Shown here: one piece after another, positions 7,297 through 15,348 of the stretch
Position numbering within the stretch: position 1 is the first letter of the stretch
Layout of the letters: each line of letters starts with the position of its first letter
The notes under the pieces: model-generated
What the model saw: only the letters and a program-made list of their open reading frames with translations
What the model was told of the DNA's origin: nothing
Databases searched by the model: none
Origin: an uncultured Collinsella sp.
GTDB taxonomy: Bacteria > Actinomycetota > Coriobacteriia > Coriobacteriales > Coriobacteriaceae
Length of the DNA stretch: 22,130 nt
Assembly (NCBI GenBank): GCA_902464965.1
Contig: CABQLI010000032.1
Span: forward strand, 1 to 22,130
Reading direction: 5' to 3'
Program-made: the position numbers and the translations under genes

Positions 7297-9366
7297 CTAT
7301 CGAACCGAAGAATCGCCCGAGGCCGAAGAGGTATCGGGCTCGCCATAAATCACGCCGAGCACGTCGCGCACGACATGCATCGCGGTATCTGAGCCGCCGC
7401 CGCCCTGCTCCAGGACAGTAGCGATGACATACTTGGGGTCATCGGCCGGTGCATAGGCGCAGAACCACGCGTATTCGTCCTCGCCGCTTTTCTCGCCCGT
7501 GCCCGACTTGCCGTATACCTGCGGCGTCAGGGTGCCAAAGTGAGCCGCTAGGGACGTCGATGCCGTGTAAATCACGTCGTGCATGCCGTTGCGAACAAGA
7601 GCCAAATCCGAATCGCTGTTGATCTTGGCCTCCAGGCGCTTCTTCTTGCCCTTTCCGTTGTACTTATAGGCATCGCCGTCACCATCGCGCGATACGGCAG
7701 ACAAAAACACGTGAGGCACGTACTGTTTGCCGCCGTTGGCAAGACCCATATAGGCGCACGCCATCTGCAGGGGCGTCACCAGGATGTCGCCCTGGCCGAT
7801 GGCAATGTTGGTCATATCGCCGGCATTCCACTTGCGGTCCTCGGCAGAGGCGTCGGTGAAGTACGACTCTTTCCACTCGGCATCGGGAATACGGCCCGAG
7901 CCCTCACTCGGCAGATCGATACCGCAGGTCTTGCCTAGACCCCAGCGACGAAAGACCTCCTGCAGGCCCTCGGGATGTTGCTCGTCATAAAAGAACGCCT
8001 TGCCCATGTCGTAGAAGACAGGGTCGCACGAGTTGGCGATACCCGACTGCAGCGTCATGGTGCCGTGGCCAGACGTCAGCCAGCAGCGCTTGCCCCAAGC
8101 CTTGCCCAGGCCCGTCCAATAGCCCGTGCAGTTGGTTGTCTGCGTTGAAGTGTAGGTTCCAAACTCAAGACCGGCCAGCGCCGAGAGCGGCTTGATGGTC
8201 GAGGCCGACATGTACTGTCCGCTAATGGCGCGGTTGAGCAGCGGGTGCGAACCCTTGTCATCATTGAGCTCGGTCCACACGTCATTTGAGACGCCGCCGA
8301 TAAAGACGGACGGATCGAACTTGGGCTGGCTCGCCATGCCCAGGATCTCGCCATTGTTGGGATCGAGACACACCACAGCGCCGTTGCCGGCATTGCTGTA
8401 GCCAGTGGTCTTGGCAAGCTCGATAGCGCTCGCCAGCGCCGTCTCGCAGGCCTGCTGGATCTTAAGGTCGAGCGTGAGCTTAATGTCGGAGCCGGCCTTC
8501 GCAGGCACGGCACCGGCCTGACCGGTCACATTGCCCGAGGCATCGACCTTGACGGTCTGCTCGCCACGAATACCCTGCAGCAGGTTTTCGTAGTAGCTCT
8601 CAACGCCCGCCTGGCCCACGATATCGCCCGACTGGTACGTAATCTTGCCAGCAGAAGCATCATCATCGCCAGAGGTTTTCTTATTCTGGGCCTCGAGCTG
8701 CTCGGAGGTAATGGTGCCGGTATAGCCCAAGATATGGCATGCCGTCTCGCCATATGGATACTGGCGCTCGGTACGCTCGGCAATCTTGACGCCCGGGAAC
8801 TCGCCGGCATGCTCCTGAATATAGGCAACCGTGGAGCGACGGACGTCCGTCGCGATGGTATGCAGGCTCTGAGCGCCCTCTGTATTGTCCTGAATATTGC
8901 GAAGGACCGCCACGTAAGGCATTCCAAGCACGTTGGCAAGATGGCGAACCAGAACCTCATCCTCGGCAAGGTCGCGGTAGGCCACGACAGCAAGTGAGGG
9001 ACGGTTCTGGACAAGCGCCACGCCATTGCGGTCGAGGATGCGGCCGCGTACAGCGGGAGTGGTGACGGTGCGAGTCTGATTGCTATTAGCCTGCTTCTCG
9101 TAATAGTCCGACGAGACCATCTGCATGCCCCACAGCTTGACGGCGAGCGCCGCAAACATCGCGCCCACACCCGTGGTGAGGATGGAAAAACGGCCCTTAA
9201 AGGCGGTCGCCGCGGTATTGCCCTCGCCCTCGGTGGCGCGCGGGGCCGTTCCATGCTGCGTATCGTAGGTAAAACGGGAATCGCCGCGACGCATGATGAC
9301 CAGCGCGACCACGATGGCCACAACCAGCACGATACCGGCGATAATAACCGTCAACTGGGAAGACAT
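7297..9366 (-). CDS. mrdA: Penicillin-binding protein 2 (elongasome transpeptidase)
   Basis: A class B PBP that cross-links the glycan made by RodA. In the 689-aa product two N-terminal hydrophobic segments (about 5-25 and 62-82) precede the PBP dimerisation region (RGRILDRNG at 108-115). The transpeptidase domain carries SxxK as STIK at 389-392, SxN as SCD at 446-448 (Asp in the third position also occurs in other PBP2 proteins) and KSGTG at 620-624. Most class B PBPs have one anchor. The extra N-terminal segment, with a polar 35-residue linker between the two, implies an N-out, loop-in, C-out topology. The ATG is preceded by GGGGAGG, 13 bases after mreD. The symbol pbpA is also used for this gene. 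Confidence 0.94.
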   Translation of the reverse strand: MSSQLTVIIAGIVLVVAIVVALVIMRRGDSRFTYDTQHGTAPRATEGEGNTAATAFKGRFSILTTGVGAMFAALAVKLWGMQMVSSDYYEKQANSNQTRTVTTPAVRGRILDRNGVALVQNRPSLAVVAYRDLAEDEVLVRHLANVLGMPYVAVLRNIQDNTEGAQSLHTIATDVRRSTVAYIQEHAGEFPGVKIAERTERQYPYGETACHILGYTGTITSEQLEAQNKKTSGDDDASAGKITYQSGDIVGQAGVESYYENLLQGIRGEQTVKVDASGNVTGQAGAVPAKAGSDIKLTLDLKIQQACETALASAIELAKTTGYSNAGNGAVVCLDPNNGEILGMASQPKFDPSVFIGGVSNDVWTELNDDKGSHPLLNRAISGQYMSASTIKPLSALAGLEFGTYTSTQTTNCTGYWTGLGKAWGKRCWLTSGHGTMTLQSGIANSCDPVFYDMGKAFFYDEQHPEGLQEVFRRWGLGKTCGIDLPSEGSGRIPDAEWKESYFTDASAEDRKWNAGDMTNIAIGQGDILVTPLQMACAYMGLANGGKQYVPHVFLSAVSRDGDGDAYKYNGKGKKKRLEAKINSDSDLALVRNGMHDVIYTASTSLAAHFGTLTPQVYGKSGTGEKSGEDEYAWFCAYAPADDPKYVIATVLEQGGGGSDTAMHVVRDVLGVIYGEPDTSSASGDSSVR

Positions 9367-9379
9367 CTACGGGCCTCCC

Positions 9380-9946
9380 CTATTTGAGCTTGCGGGTCTT
9401 GGGCTTAAAGCGCATACCCGTCTGGCGTCCGCCACGTGCGGAGAATCCATAGCCGGACTGCGGCACGACGCCGGACATCAAAAACGGAATGGCAACCAGA
9501 CCCGTCAGGATCGAGGACGGCAGCGCATGGCCGAAGATCGCCACGACAAAGCTCGTCTCCAAACCCATAAACAGCAAGATGATGCTGTAAATCACATTAA
9601 TGACGAGCGCAAAGGCGCCCACAGTGACGCCGCGCGCACTCGGGGTACCGCCCGTCTGACCGACGGCGCTGTGCACCAAGGCAAAAGAACCCACGGTCAG
9701 CAGGAGCGACATAACGCCCACCGGCACGGCAGCGGACAGGTCATAGAACAAGCCGCTGCAAAAACCGCACACGACGGCACGGGTCGGGTCGCCCGAGAAC
9801 ACGCTTAGGCACACCAGGATAATCATGAAGTTGACGCGACCGCCCGCAATGGAGATCTGCGGTGCCAGGCCTGCCTGCAGCAGCGCGCACACGATGGCGG
9901 CGATTACAAACGTGCGGGAGCTCATCCCCTGCTCGTGTAGATCCAT
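9380..9946 (-). CDS. mreD: Rod shape-determining membrane protein MreD
   Basis: MreD is a small polytopic membrane protein of the elongasome that partners MreC. The 188-aa product has five or six hydrophobic helices and the GDPTRAVVCGFCSGLFYDL segment typical of MreD (G-x3-G-x2-YD near a helix end). It ends in a basic tail (FKPKTRKLK). Two in-frame ATGs are 6 bases apart. The second, giving MDLHEQ, is chosen because AGGGGG lies 7 bases before it but only 1 base before the first (9952). Identification rests on hydropathy, the short motif and its place between mreC and mrdA, because MreD is poorly conserved. Confidence 0.88.
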   Translation of the reverse strand: MDLHEQGMSSRTFVIAAIVCALLQAGLAPQISIAGGRVNFMIILVCLSVFSGDPTRAVVCGFCSGLFYDLSAAVPVGVMSLLLTVGSFALVHSAVGQTGGTPSARGVTVGAFALVINVIYSIILLFMGLETSFVVAIFGHALPSSILTGLVAIPFLMSGVVPQSGYGFSARGGRQTGMRFKPKTRKLK

Positions 9947-9957
9947 GGACATGCCCC

Positions 9958-10956
9958 CTATTCGCTCGAGCCGGAATCGGTCGTCTCGGACGTGTCGGAA
10001 CTGTCATCCGAGCTCTCGTCCTTCGTCTTGGTCGCAGCATCGCGCGACGTTCCCTGCGGCGTGCTGTTGGCCGTGTTCACGTCCTCATCCGAGGCCGACT
10101 GTTCGTCGGTCAGCGAGGTGATGACCAGCACTTCCTCGTTGTTCTCGGCCGTGGTCTGGGCGCGCACCACAATGGTGTAGTACACGTCGTTTGCCGATTT
10201 CTCGACCGACGAGACGGTGCCGAGCGGTAGACCCTTGGGGAACACACCGCCAATGCCCGAGGTCACGATGATGTCGCCAACCTTAACATCGGAGTCGACG
10301 CTCACGTACTCAAGACGCAGCGTGCCGTCAGCCTGACCCTGCAGCATGCCTTGGGCGCGCGTGTCCTGCACCATAGCGGACACGCCCGAGTTCTCGTCGC
10401 CAATCAGGCGCACGGTCGACGTTTTGGCCGATACCTCGATAATCTGGCCGATAACACCGGCCGAACTTGTCACGGGCATGTTGATGGTAAGGCCGTCGGC
10501 AGAGCCCTTGTCGATGGTTACGGTCGAGGTCCAGGCATCGCCCGAGGCACCAACGATACGAGCAGCGGTCGATTTGAGGTTGTAGGTCGACTGCAGCCCG
10601 ACCAGCCCCTCCAGACGCTCGGCGGTCTTTTGAGCCTCGGAGAGCTCGGCAACCTTAGAGGTCAGCTCCTCGTTTTGCTTCTTGAGCTCGTCGAGCGTGT
10701 CCTGCGACGCCGTAAGGTTAGAGAACACGTTGCCGATGGCATTGAAAGGAGCCGCCACAGCCGAACCCACAAAGCGCACCGGCGAGGTAATCGTCGTTAC
10801 GCCCGAACGCACGGCATGAATCGGTCCTGCCTCGCCCTCGCGGATGTAAAACGTGAGCAGCAACACCGAAATCAGGCTGAAAACAATCAACGGGCGCATA
10901 CCCGTTGATTGTCGCTTGGTATTCAGATTTGTGGAGAAACCCGAAGATCGTGCCAA
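9958..10956 (-). CDS. mreC: Rod shape-determining protein MreC
   Basis: MreC is a bitopic scaffold that activates PBP2-RodA on the outer face of the membrane. In the 332-aa product a single membrane anchor lies at about 22-38. A coiled coil follows at about 83-117 (LDELKKQNEELTSKVAELSE), then the beta-rich MreC domain with GLQSTYNLKSTAARIVG, DKGSADGL, GVIGQI and VTSGIGGVFPKGLPLG. The last 50 residues are a Ser/Thr/Asp/Glu-rich, probably disordered extracellular tail. The start is TTG with AGGTGG 7 bases upstream; no better in-frame ATG exists before the anchor. Gaps are 21 bases to mreB and 11 to mreD. Confidence 0.95.
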   Translation of the reverse strand: MARSSGFSTNLNTKRQSTGMRPLIVFSLISVLLLTFYIREGEAGPIHAVRSGVTTITSPVRFVGSAVAAPFNAIGNVFSNLTASQDTLDELKKQNEELTSKVAELSEAQKTAERLEGLVGLQSTYNLKSTAARIVGASGDAWTSTVTIDKGSADGLTINMPVTSSAGVIGQIIEVSAKTSTVRLIGDENSGVSAMVQDTRAQGMLQGQADGTLRLEYVSVDSDVKVGDIIVTSGIGGVFPKGLPLGTVSSVEKSANDVYYTIVVRAQTTAENNEEVLVITSLTDEQSASDEDVNTANSTPQGTSRDAATKTKDESSDDSSDTSETTDSGSSE

Positions 10957-10977
10957 ATGGAATCCACCTTTTGGAAA

Positions 10978-12021
10978 TTAAGCATTGGTCTGGACGAAGC
11001 CACCATCAAACGCATTGGCCTCGAGCACGCGGGCACAGCCGTTAACGACGTTATCGAGCGCCGTGGGGCTGACGTTGACCGAAACACCGGTCTCATCGCG
11101 CAGGCGTACGTCGAGACCGCGTAGCAGAGCGCCACCACCGGTCAGCAAAATGCCGTAGTACATAAGGTCAGAGGCAAGATCGGGAGGCGTAGCGTCGAGG
11201 GCGTCCTTGACGGCCTTGGCCATCTCGTCGAGCGGCTTGTTGAGCGCGCGACGGATCTCCTCGCTCTCGATGCGCACAGTCTTGGGCAGACCGGTGATCA
11301 CGTCGCGGCCGTTGACCTCGACGTCGAGCTCGTCCTTGAGCGGCACGGCGGAGCCGACCTTGATCTTGATGTCCTCTGCCGTACGCTCGCCGATGGCCAG
11401 GTTATAGGCATCGCGAACGTGCGTGAGGATGGCCTGATCGAACTCGTCACCGGCAATACGGATGGACTGCGAGACGACGATGCCGCCCATGGCGATAACG
11501 GCAACCTCGGTGGTACCGCCACCGATGTCAATGACCATGGAGCCGGTGGGTTCCTCGACGGGCAGGTCGGCGCCGATAGCGGCAGCCATGGGCTCCTCGA
11601 TCAGATAGGCCTGGCGGGCCCCGGCCTGGATCGTGGCCTCAAAGACGGCACGCTTCTCGACCGACGTGACACCGGAGGGAACGCAGACGACAACACGCGG
11701 ACGCGGAGTCCACGGATAGCGCTTCTCAGACGCCTTGTCGATAAAGTAGCGAAGCATAGCCTCGGTAACATCGAAGTCGGCGATGACGCCGTCCTTCAGG
11801 GGACGAACGGCCACGATGTTGCCGGGCGTACGGCCGAGCATGCGCTTTGCCTCGATACCGACCGCTAGGATGCGCTCGTCGTTCTTGTCGATGGCGACTA
11901 CAGAGGGCTCGCGAATGACGATGCCCTTGCCGCGCACGGAGACAAGCGTATTTGCGGTGCCGAGGTCGATGGCAAGATCGCCCGCATAGCTACCGAAGAA
12001 CATATCCATCAAAGAAAACAA
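10978..12021 (-). CDS. mreB: Rod shape-determining actin homologue MreB
   Basis: MreB forms membrane-bound ATP-dependent filaments that orient side-wall synthesis. The 347-aa product has actin-fold motifs: phosphate 1 DLAIDLGTANTLV (about 15-27), phosphate 2 MVIDIGGGTTEVAV (about 157-170) and the adenosine site GILLTGGGALLRGL (near 290-303). The N-terminus MFSLMDMFFG is amphipathic/hydrophobic and could act as a membrane anchor. The start is TTG with AGGAG 5 bases upstream; the in-frame ATG four codons later is too far (17 bases) from that site. It is the first gene of the elongasome operon, with 115 bases separating it from the TPR gene. Confidence 0.97.
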   Translation of the reverse strand: MFSLMDMFFGSYAGDLAIDLGTANTLVSVRGKGIVIREPSVVAIDKNDERILAVGIEAKRMLGRTPGNIVAVRPLKDGVIADFDVTEAMLRYFIDKASEKRYPWTPRPRVVVCVPSGVTSVEKRAVFEATIQAGARQAYLIEEPMAAAIGADLPVEEPTGSMVIDIGGGTTEVAVIAMGGIVVSQSIRIAGDEFDQAILTHVRDAYNLAIGERTAEDIKIKVGSAVPLKDELDVEVNGRDVITGLPKTVRIESEEIRRALNKPLDEMAKAVKDALDATPPDLASDLMYYGILLTGGGALLRGLDVRLRDETGVSVNVSPTALDNVVNGCARVLEANAFDGGFVQTNA

Positions 12022-12053
12022 CGCAACTCCTGATGTGTTGGATGATTGCTGGA

Positions 12054-12081
12054 AAACTACTAGCTCATGATACTAGCGCAA
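12054..12081 (-). promoter_or_regulatory. Possible weak promoter of mreB
   Basis: On the minus strand TTGCGC (12081-12076) and TAGTTT (12059-12054) are 16 bases apart. Two copies of CTAGTA, 13 bases apart start to start, overlap this stretch. It is the only plausible sigma70-like pair in the 115-base gap before mreB, but the match is weak. Confidence 0.3.
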
Positions 12082-12114
12082 GCCCGGCACCTCACTTGCG
12101 GTGAAGCGCCGGGC
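12082..12114 (-). terminator. Strong hairpin between the TPR gene and mreB
   Basis: GCCCGGCGCTTCAC pairs with GTGAGGTGCCGGGC around a 5-base loop (14 bp, two wobble pairs). No U-tract follows on either strand, so it is not a standard intrinsic terminator. It may end transcription from the isomerase-TPR unit with help from a factor, or protect RNA ends. Confidence 0.5.
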
Positions 12115-12136
12115 AAAGCTAAATCCCATAAGGTCA

Positions 12137-13441
12137 CTACTGGTTTTCAGCAGCCGAGAAATCCATATCGAGCGAGGAAACGGCCCAGCCGATATGGTTG
12201 TCGGAGCGCACGAATTTGACGGTGTACTCCTGCTCGCCGCCCTTGGACAGCGATGCCTTCACCTTAGCGGTCGTCTCGGTCATGGACTGATCCATGCCCT
12301 CGACGGACACGGTGGCACCTTGCGGAATCGAGGAGATGATCATCGACTTAGCGTCCTCGGACAGGCTCGATGCCAGGCAAGACTCGGCCTTTGCGGTGTC
12401 ACCGTCGCCGGCAGCCTGGAACAGATCGGTAACGACAGACTCCTGGGACGGGAAGCCAAAGCCGCGCGTGTAGGCAAAGCCCAGACCGCCCGCGGCGATC
12501 AAAATGAGCAGAAGCAGCACGATGAAGACTTTGAGACCCGTGTGGCGATGGCGACGACGGACCTTGGCCTGCTTACGATCCTGACGGTCCTGCTGGACCA
12601 TCTCGGACTCGGACAGCGTAAAGAAGCCGGTGTCCGAGGGATCGGGCATAAACTGACCGGTCGCGCCCGTAGGATCGAGCGGATCGACGGCAGGAGCGTC
12701 CATCGCGGGCGCCGGAGCCGTGGCCATAGCCGTCTGGGCAGACAGCGCGGCAAGCGAATCGTGCACGCGGGCAAGCTCATCGGCCTGCTCGGAGGTGAGC
12801 TGGTAGATGCCATCGGCAGTAGCGGCGTTAAAGGCGTCGAGTGCGTCGGAGGGACGGCCGGCGGCAGAAAGCGCCTGACCCATGCCGGCGTTGAGCGCGC
12901 GCGTGTCGTCGCGGGGGCCGGCAAAGTCGATAGCCGTGCGGTAGGTCTCCACGGCATCCGCCGGACGGCCGAGCTTAATGAAGCAACGACCGAGCTCGCC
13001 GAGCGCGGCGGCAGGAGCCGGATTGGCGCCATCGATGGCAGCCTGACGGAAGGCAGTACCCGCGTTGGCATAGTCGCCCGACTGGAACAGCGCATTGCCC
13101 AGGCCCAGATAGGCCTTGAACGGCGTGGCATAGGAAGCATCCTGCGTAGCAGCAGAGAACGCCTGAGCGGCCGTCGTGTAGTCGCCCACGGCGGCGAGCG
13201 CCTTGCCGCGGTTGGTGAGCAGCGCGCCGCGCTTGCCGTAGGTGCCGTCGTTGAGGGCGGCGGCGTAGGCCTCGGCGGCCTCGGCATACATGCCCAGGTG
13301 CATCAAGGCGTTGCCACGAAGGTGATCGGCCTCGCCCATAATCTCATCGGGAGTCTTTGCCGCCCCAAGCATCTGGGCTGCAGCGGAAAAATCACCCGCG
13401 CGGTAAGCGGCGCGGCCCTGTTGGATCAGCTGGCTATTCAA
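12137..13441 (-). CDS. Tetratricopeptide-repeat membrane protein
   Basis: A 434-aa protein of unknown function. Residues 1-235 are Ala-rich helical repeats with TPR character (for example AAYRAGDFSAAAQML, GDYTTAAQAFSAAT, LFQSGDYANAGTAFRQA, GRPADAVETYRTA and GRPSDALDAF). A linker and a basic patch (RKQAKVRRRHRH, 289-300) come before one transmembrane helix (303-323). The basic patch puts the TPR part in the cytoplasm and residues 330-434 outside. That outer part looks like a small alpha/beta module (DLFQAAGDGDTAKAESCL, then strands), similar in type to DUF4878/NTF2-like domains, though I cannot assign it firmly. The start is TTG with AGGGG 6 bases upstream. It follows the isomerase gene by 11 bases and shares its promoter. 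Confidence 0.82.
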   Translation of the reverse strand: MNSQLIQQGRAAYRAGDFSAAAQMLGAAKTPDEIMGEADHLRGNALMHLGMYAEAAEAYAAALNDGTYGKRGALLTNRGKALAAVGDYTTAAQAFSAATQDASYATPFKAYLGLGNALFQSGDYANAGTAFRQAAIDGANPAPAAALGELGRCFIKLGRPADAVETYRTAIDFAGPRDDTRALNAGMGQALSAAGRPSDALDAFNAATADGIYQLTSEQADELARVHDSLAALSAQTAMATAPAPAMDAPAVDPLDPTGATGQFMPDPSDTGFFTLSESEMVQQDRQDRKQAKVRRRHRHTGLKVFIVLLLLILIAAGGLGFAYTRGFGFPSQESVVTDLFQAAGDGDTAKAESCLASSLSEDAKSMIISSIPQGATVSVEGMDQSMTETTAKVKASLSKGGEQEYTVKFVRSDNHIGWAVSSLDMDFSAAENQ

Positions 13442-13452
13442 GGAAGTCCCCT

Positions 13453-13995
13453 TTACTCGTGAACGATCTCGACATGGACGATCTCGTCGCCGGCACGCAG
13501 CTGCGAAATCACATCGAGACCCTCGACCGTGGTACCAAAGACGGTGTAACCGGAATCGAGGTTATGCTGGGCACCCAGGCAGAAGTAGAACTGCGAACCC
13601 GCGGAATCGGGGTCCATGGAGCGTGCCATGGCAAGGGCACCATCGACATGGCTGTTGCGCGGATTGGTGGCAAACTCGCCCTTGATGCAGTAGCCGGGGC
13701 CACCGGTACCGGGCATGCCGTCGGGGCCCTCAAGACCGGCAGCAACGTCGGCGCCGGACATGTCGCGGGTATTGGGGTCGCCGCCCTGGATAACAAAACC
13801 GGGCACATAGCGATGGAACTTAAGGCCATCATAGAAGCCCATCGTGGAAAGCTCGCAGAAGTTCGCGACATGAATGGGAGCGCCCTCGCCGTCAAACTTG
13901 ACCTTGATGGTACCCTTCGACGTCTCGATAACGGCGCACTCGTCGCCGGCAAGCTGATACTCGGGCGTGTAGAGCTCTTTCTTAAAACCAAACAT
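13453..13995 (-). CDS. Cyclophilin-type peptidyl-prolyl cis-trans isomerase
   Basis: Catalyses cis-trans isomerisation of proline peptide bonds. The 180-aa product carries the cyclophilin core: FHRYVPGFVIQGGDP (catalytic Arg and the FxxQGGD block, about 60-74), GALAMARSMDPDSAGSQFYFCL (with the SQFF-like element) and YTVFGTTVEGLDVI. There is no signal peptide, so it should be cytoplasmic. About 20 residues precede the first core strand. The ATG has AAGGA 5 bases upstream, and a good promoter lies at 14035-14064. It is followed by the TPR membrane protein gene (11-base gap), so the two products share expression. Confidence 0.93.
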   Translation of the reverse strand: MFGFKKELYTPEYQLAGDECAVIETSKGTIKVKFDGEGAPIHVANFCELSTMGFYDGLKFHRYVPGFVIQGGDPNTRDMSGADVAAGLEGPDGMPGTGGPGYCIKGEFATNPRNSHVDGALAMARSMDPDSAGSQFYFCLGAQHNLDSGYTVFGTTVEGLDVISQLRAGDEIVHVEIVHE

Positions 13996-14034
13996 GTGGT
14001 TCCTTCCTCGTGCGTTTAAAGCATATTTGTACGA

Positions 14035-14064
14035 ATTGTAGCAATAAGCATGCGCTTACATCAA
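14035..14064 (-). promoter_or_regulatory. Sigma70-like promoter of the isomerase-TPR unit with inverted repeat in the spacer
   Basis: On the minus strand TTGATG (14064-14059), an 18-base spacer and an extended -10 (TGCTACAAT, core 14040-14035) form a near-consensus promoter. The spacer contains TAAGC-GCAT-GCTTA, an inverted repeat that could be an operator. The leader to the ATG is about 33 bases. Confidence 0.7.
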
Positions 14065-14102
14065 TTGCGCACGTAGGTTATGCCGACTATGGCGAACTAA
14101 TT

Positions 14103-15245
14103 TTAGGAACGCTGCTGCGGCTTCCAGGAGCCCACGTTGGCGTCGTACTGATTCAGCGCGCTGTTGCCGCCCTGTGCGATGGGCGCCAGGATATCGTTTT
14201 GGTGGGAACTCATCGACTCACCATCGGGAATGGCCAGTGAGATGTCCCAGCTCTGACAGATCACGTCGACACGCTCGTACATCCACTCGGCAAGCTGCTT
14301 TAAGTGGGCGATGTCATCCGCATAGACCGTATCGTCCTGATACTTAAGGTTGTTGAGCTCATCTTGCGTCTTTTTAATCTGGTCGCGCAGGGCGTAGGCA
14401 CTCTGCGACAGCTCCTGACGGGTGGACAGCGGCGTTCGGAGATAACCGTTGTTAAAGGAATCGATGACCTCGCCGATCTGGTCCTCGTCGCCGTAGGACA
14501 CGATGGTCTGATACAGACCGTCGAGCCTGGTATAGAGCTGATCATCGGTCAGCACGGTTTCTTCCTGGACCACCTCGGCAGAATCGTCCTGCTTGGTATC
14601 GTCCTCAGTCGCCTCGCCCTTTTGGCGCGTGGGGAAGGTCGTCTGCGCGGCTTGGCCAAACTGGTCATAGAAGCCAGGCATGACACCCATGGGATCGGTC
14701 GTCACGAACCAATAGGCACCACCGCACACAAAGGCAAGGATCGCGATGACGATGAGCGGCTTAGGGATATGACGCTTGTGCTTGTGATAAGCGTCCTCGT
14801 CGGGATGCACCTTGCGCTTGGGTTTTTGAGCATCGTCGTGCAGGGAAACCGGCGTGGGAATATCGACCTTGGGAATACCGAAATCCTTATCGAAAGCCGG
14901 CAGCACGCAGGTCTCGTTAGGATCAGCGGCGTCCGAAAGCACCGCAGCGGCAGAGGCCGGCGCATGCGGCACCTCGGTATCGATCTGCTCTTGCGTTAGG
15001 CGCGGAAAACCCGCCGTGCGGCCCGCAGCCAAGTCGGATGCGGCCGCGTCCTCGGAGAGGATACCCGGAGCGGGGCGTCCGCATTTGGGGCACGTACGAT
15101 CATGCGGAGAAAGACGGGCACCGCAGCCCTCACAGAACACGAACTCGGTGTGCTCGGGGCCATCGCCCGGACCCACATAGGCGTTGCAGTAGGGGCAGAA
15201 CGAGGCGCCGTCCTCGATGGTCTTAAGGCAATGCGGGCAGATCAC
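14103..15245 (-). CDS. Membrane-anchored double zinc-ribbon protein
   Basis: A 380-aa protein of unknown function. Two zinc ribbons lie at the N-terminus: C3-x2-C6 with C17-x2-C20, and C38-x2-C41 with C52-x2-C55. An Ala/Pro/Asp-rich linker leads to a basic stretch (KHKRH, 155-159) and one transmembrane helix (about 163-180). The outer 200 residues begin acidic, then are helical with coiled-coil character (QELSQSAYALRDQIKKTQDELNNL). The topology is zinc ribbons in, helical domain out. I choose GTG at 15245, which has AAGAGG 5 bases upstream and begins MICPHC as zinc-ribbon proteins often do. The frame is open to a TTG at 15275 with no good ribosome site. Downstream is a 107-base gap carrying the isomerase promoter. 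Confidence 0.75.
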   Translation of the reverse strand: MICPHCLKTIEDGASFCPYCNAYVGPGDGPEHTEFVFCEGCGARLSPHDRTCPKCGRPAPGILSEDAAASDLAAGRTAGFPRLTQEQIDTEVPHAPASAAAVLSDAADPNETCVLPAFDKDFGIPKVDIPTPVSLHDDAQKPKRKVHPDEDAYHKHKRHIPKPLIVIAILAFVCGGAYWFVTTDPMGVMPGFYDQFGQAAQTTFPTRQKGEATEDDTKQDDSAEVVQEETVLTDDQLYTRLDGLYQTIVSYGDEDQIGEVIDSFNNGYLRTPLSTRQELSQSAYALRDQIKKTQDELNNLKYQDDTVYADDIAHLKQLAEWMYERVDVICQSWDISLAIPDGESMSSHQNDILAPIAQGGNSALNQYDANVGSWKPQQRS

Positions 15246-15290
15246 GGCATCCTCTTTTCGAAGCAATTCAAACAATCGAGGTTAGAGCAT

Positions 15291-15338
15291 AACATCGCCA
15301 CGGCCCCACAGGAGCAAGGCACCAATTCAACATCGCCA
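15291..15338. repeat. Pair of direct repeats upstream of the zinc-ribbon gene
   Basis: AACATCGCCAsGG (s = C or G) occurs at 15291-15303 and 15329-15341, 38 bases apart start to start, in the short gap between the ATPase stop and the zinc-ribbon start. Twelve of 13 positions agree. It could be a regulator site or chance. Confidence 0.35.
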
Positions 15339-15348
15339 GGGCGCGTAG

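Noticed and set aside
12101..13462. Plus-strand frame of 453 codons opposite the TPR gene
   Set aside because: It mirrors the repetitive Ala-rich coding strand and has no domain or ribosome site.
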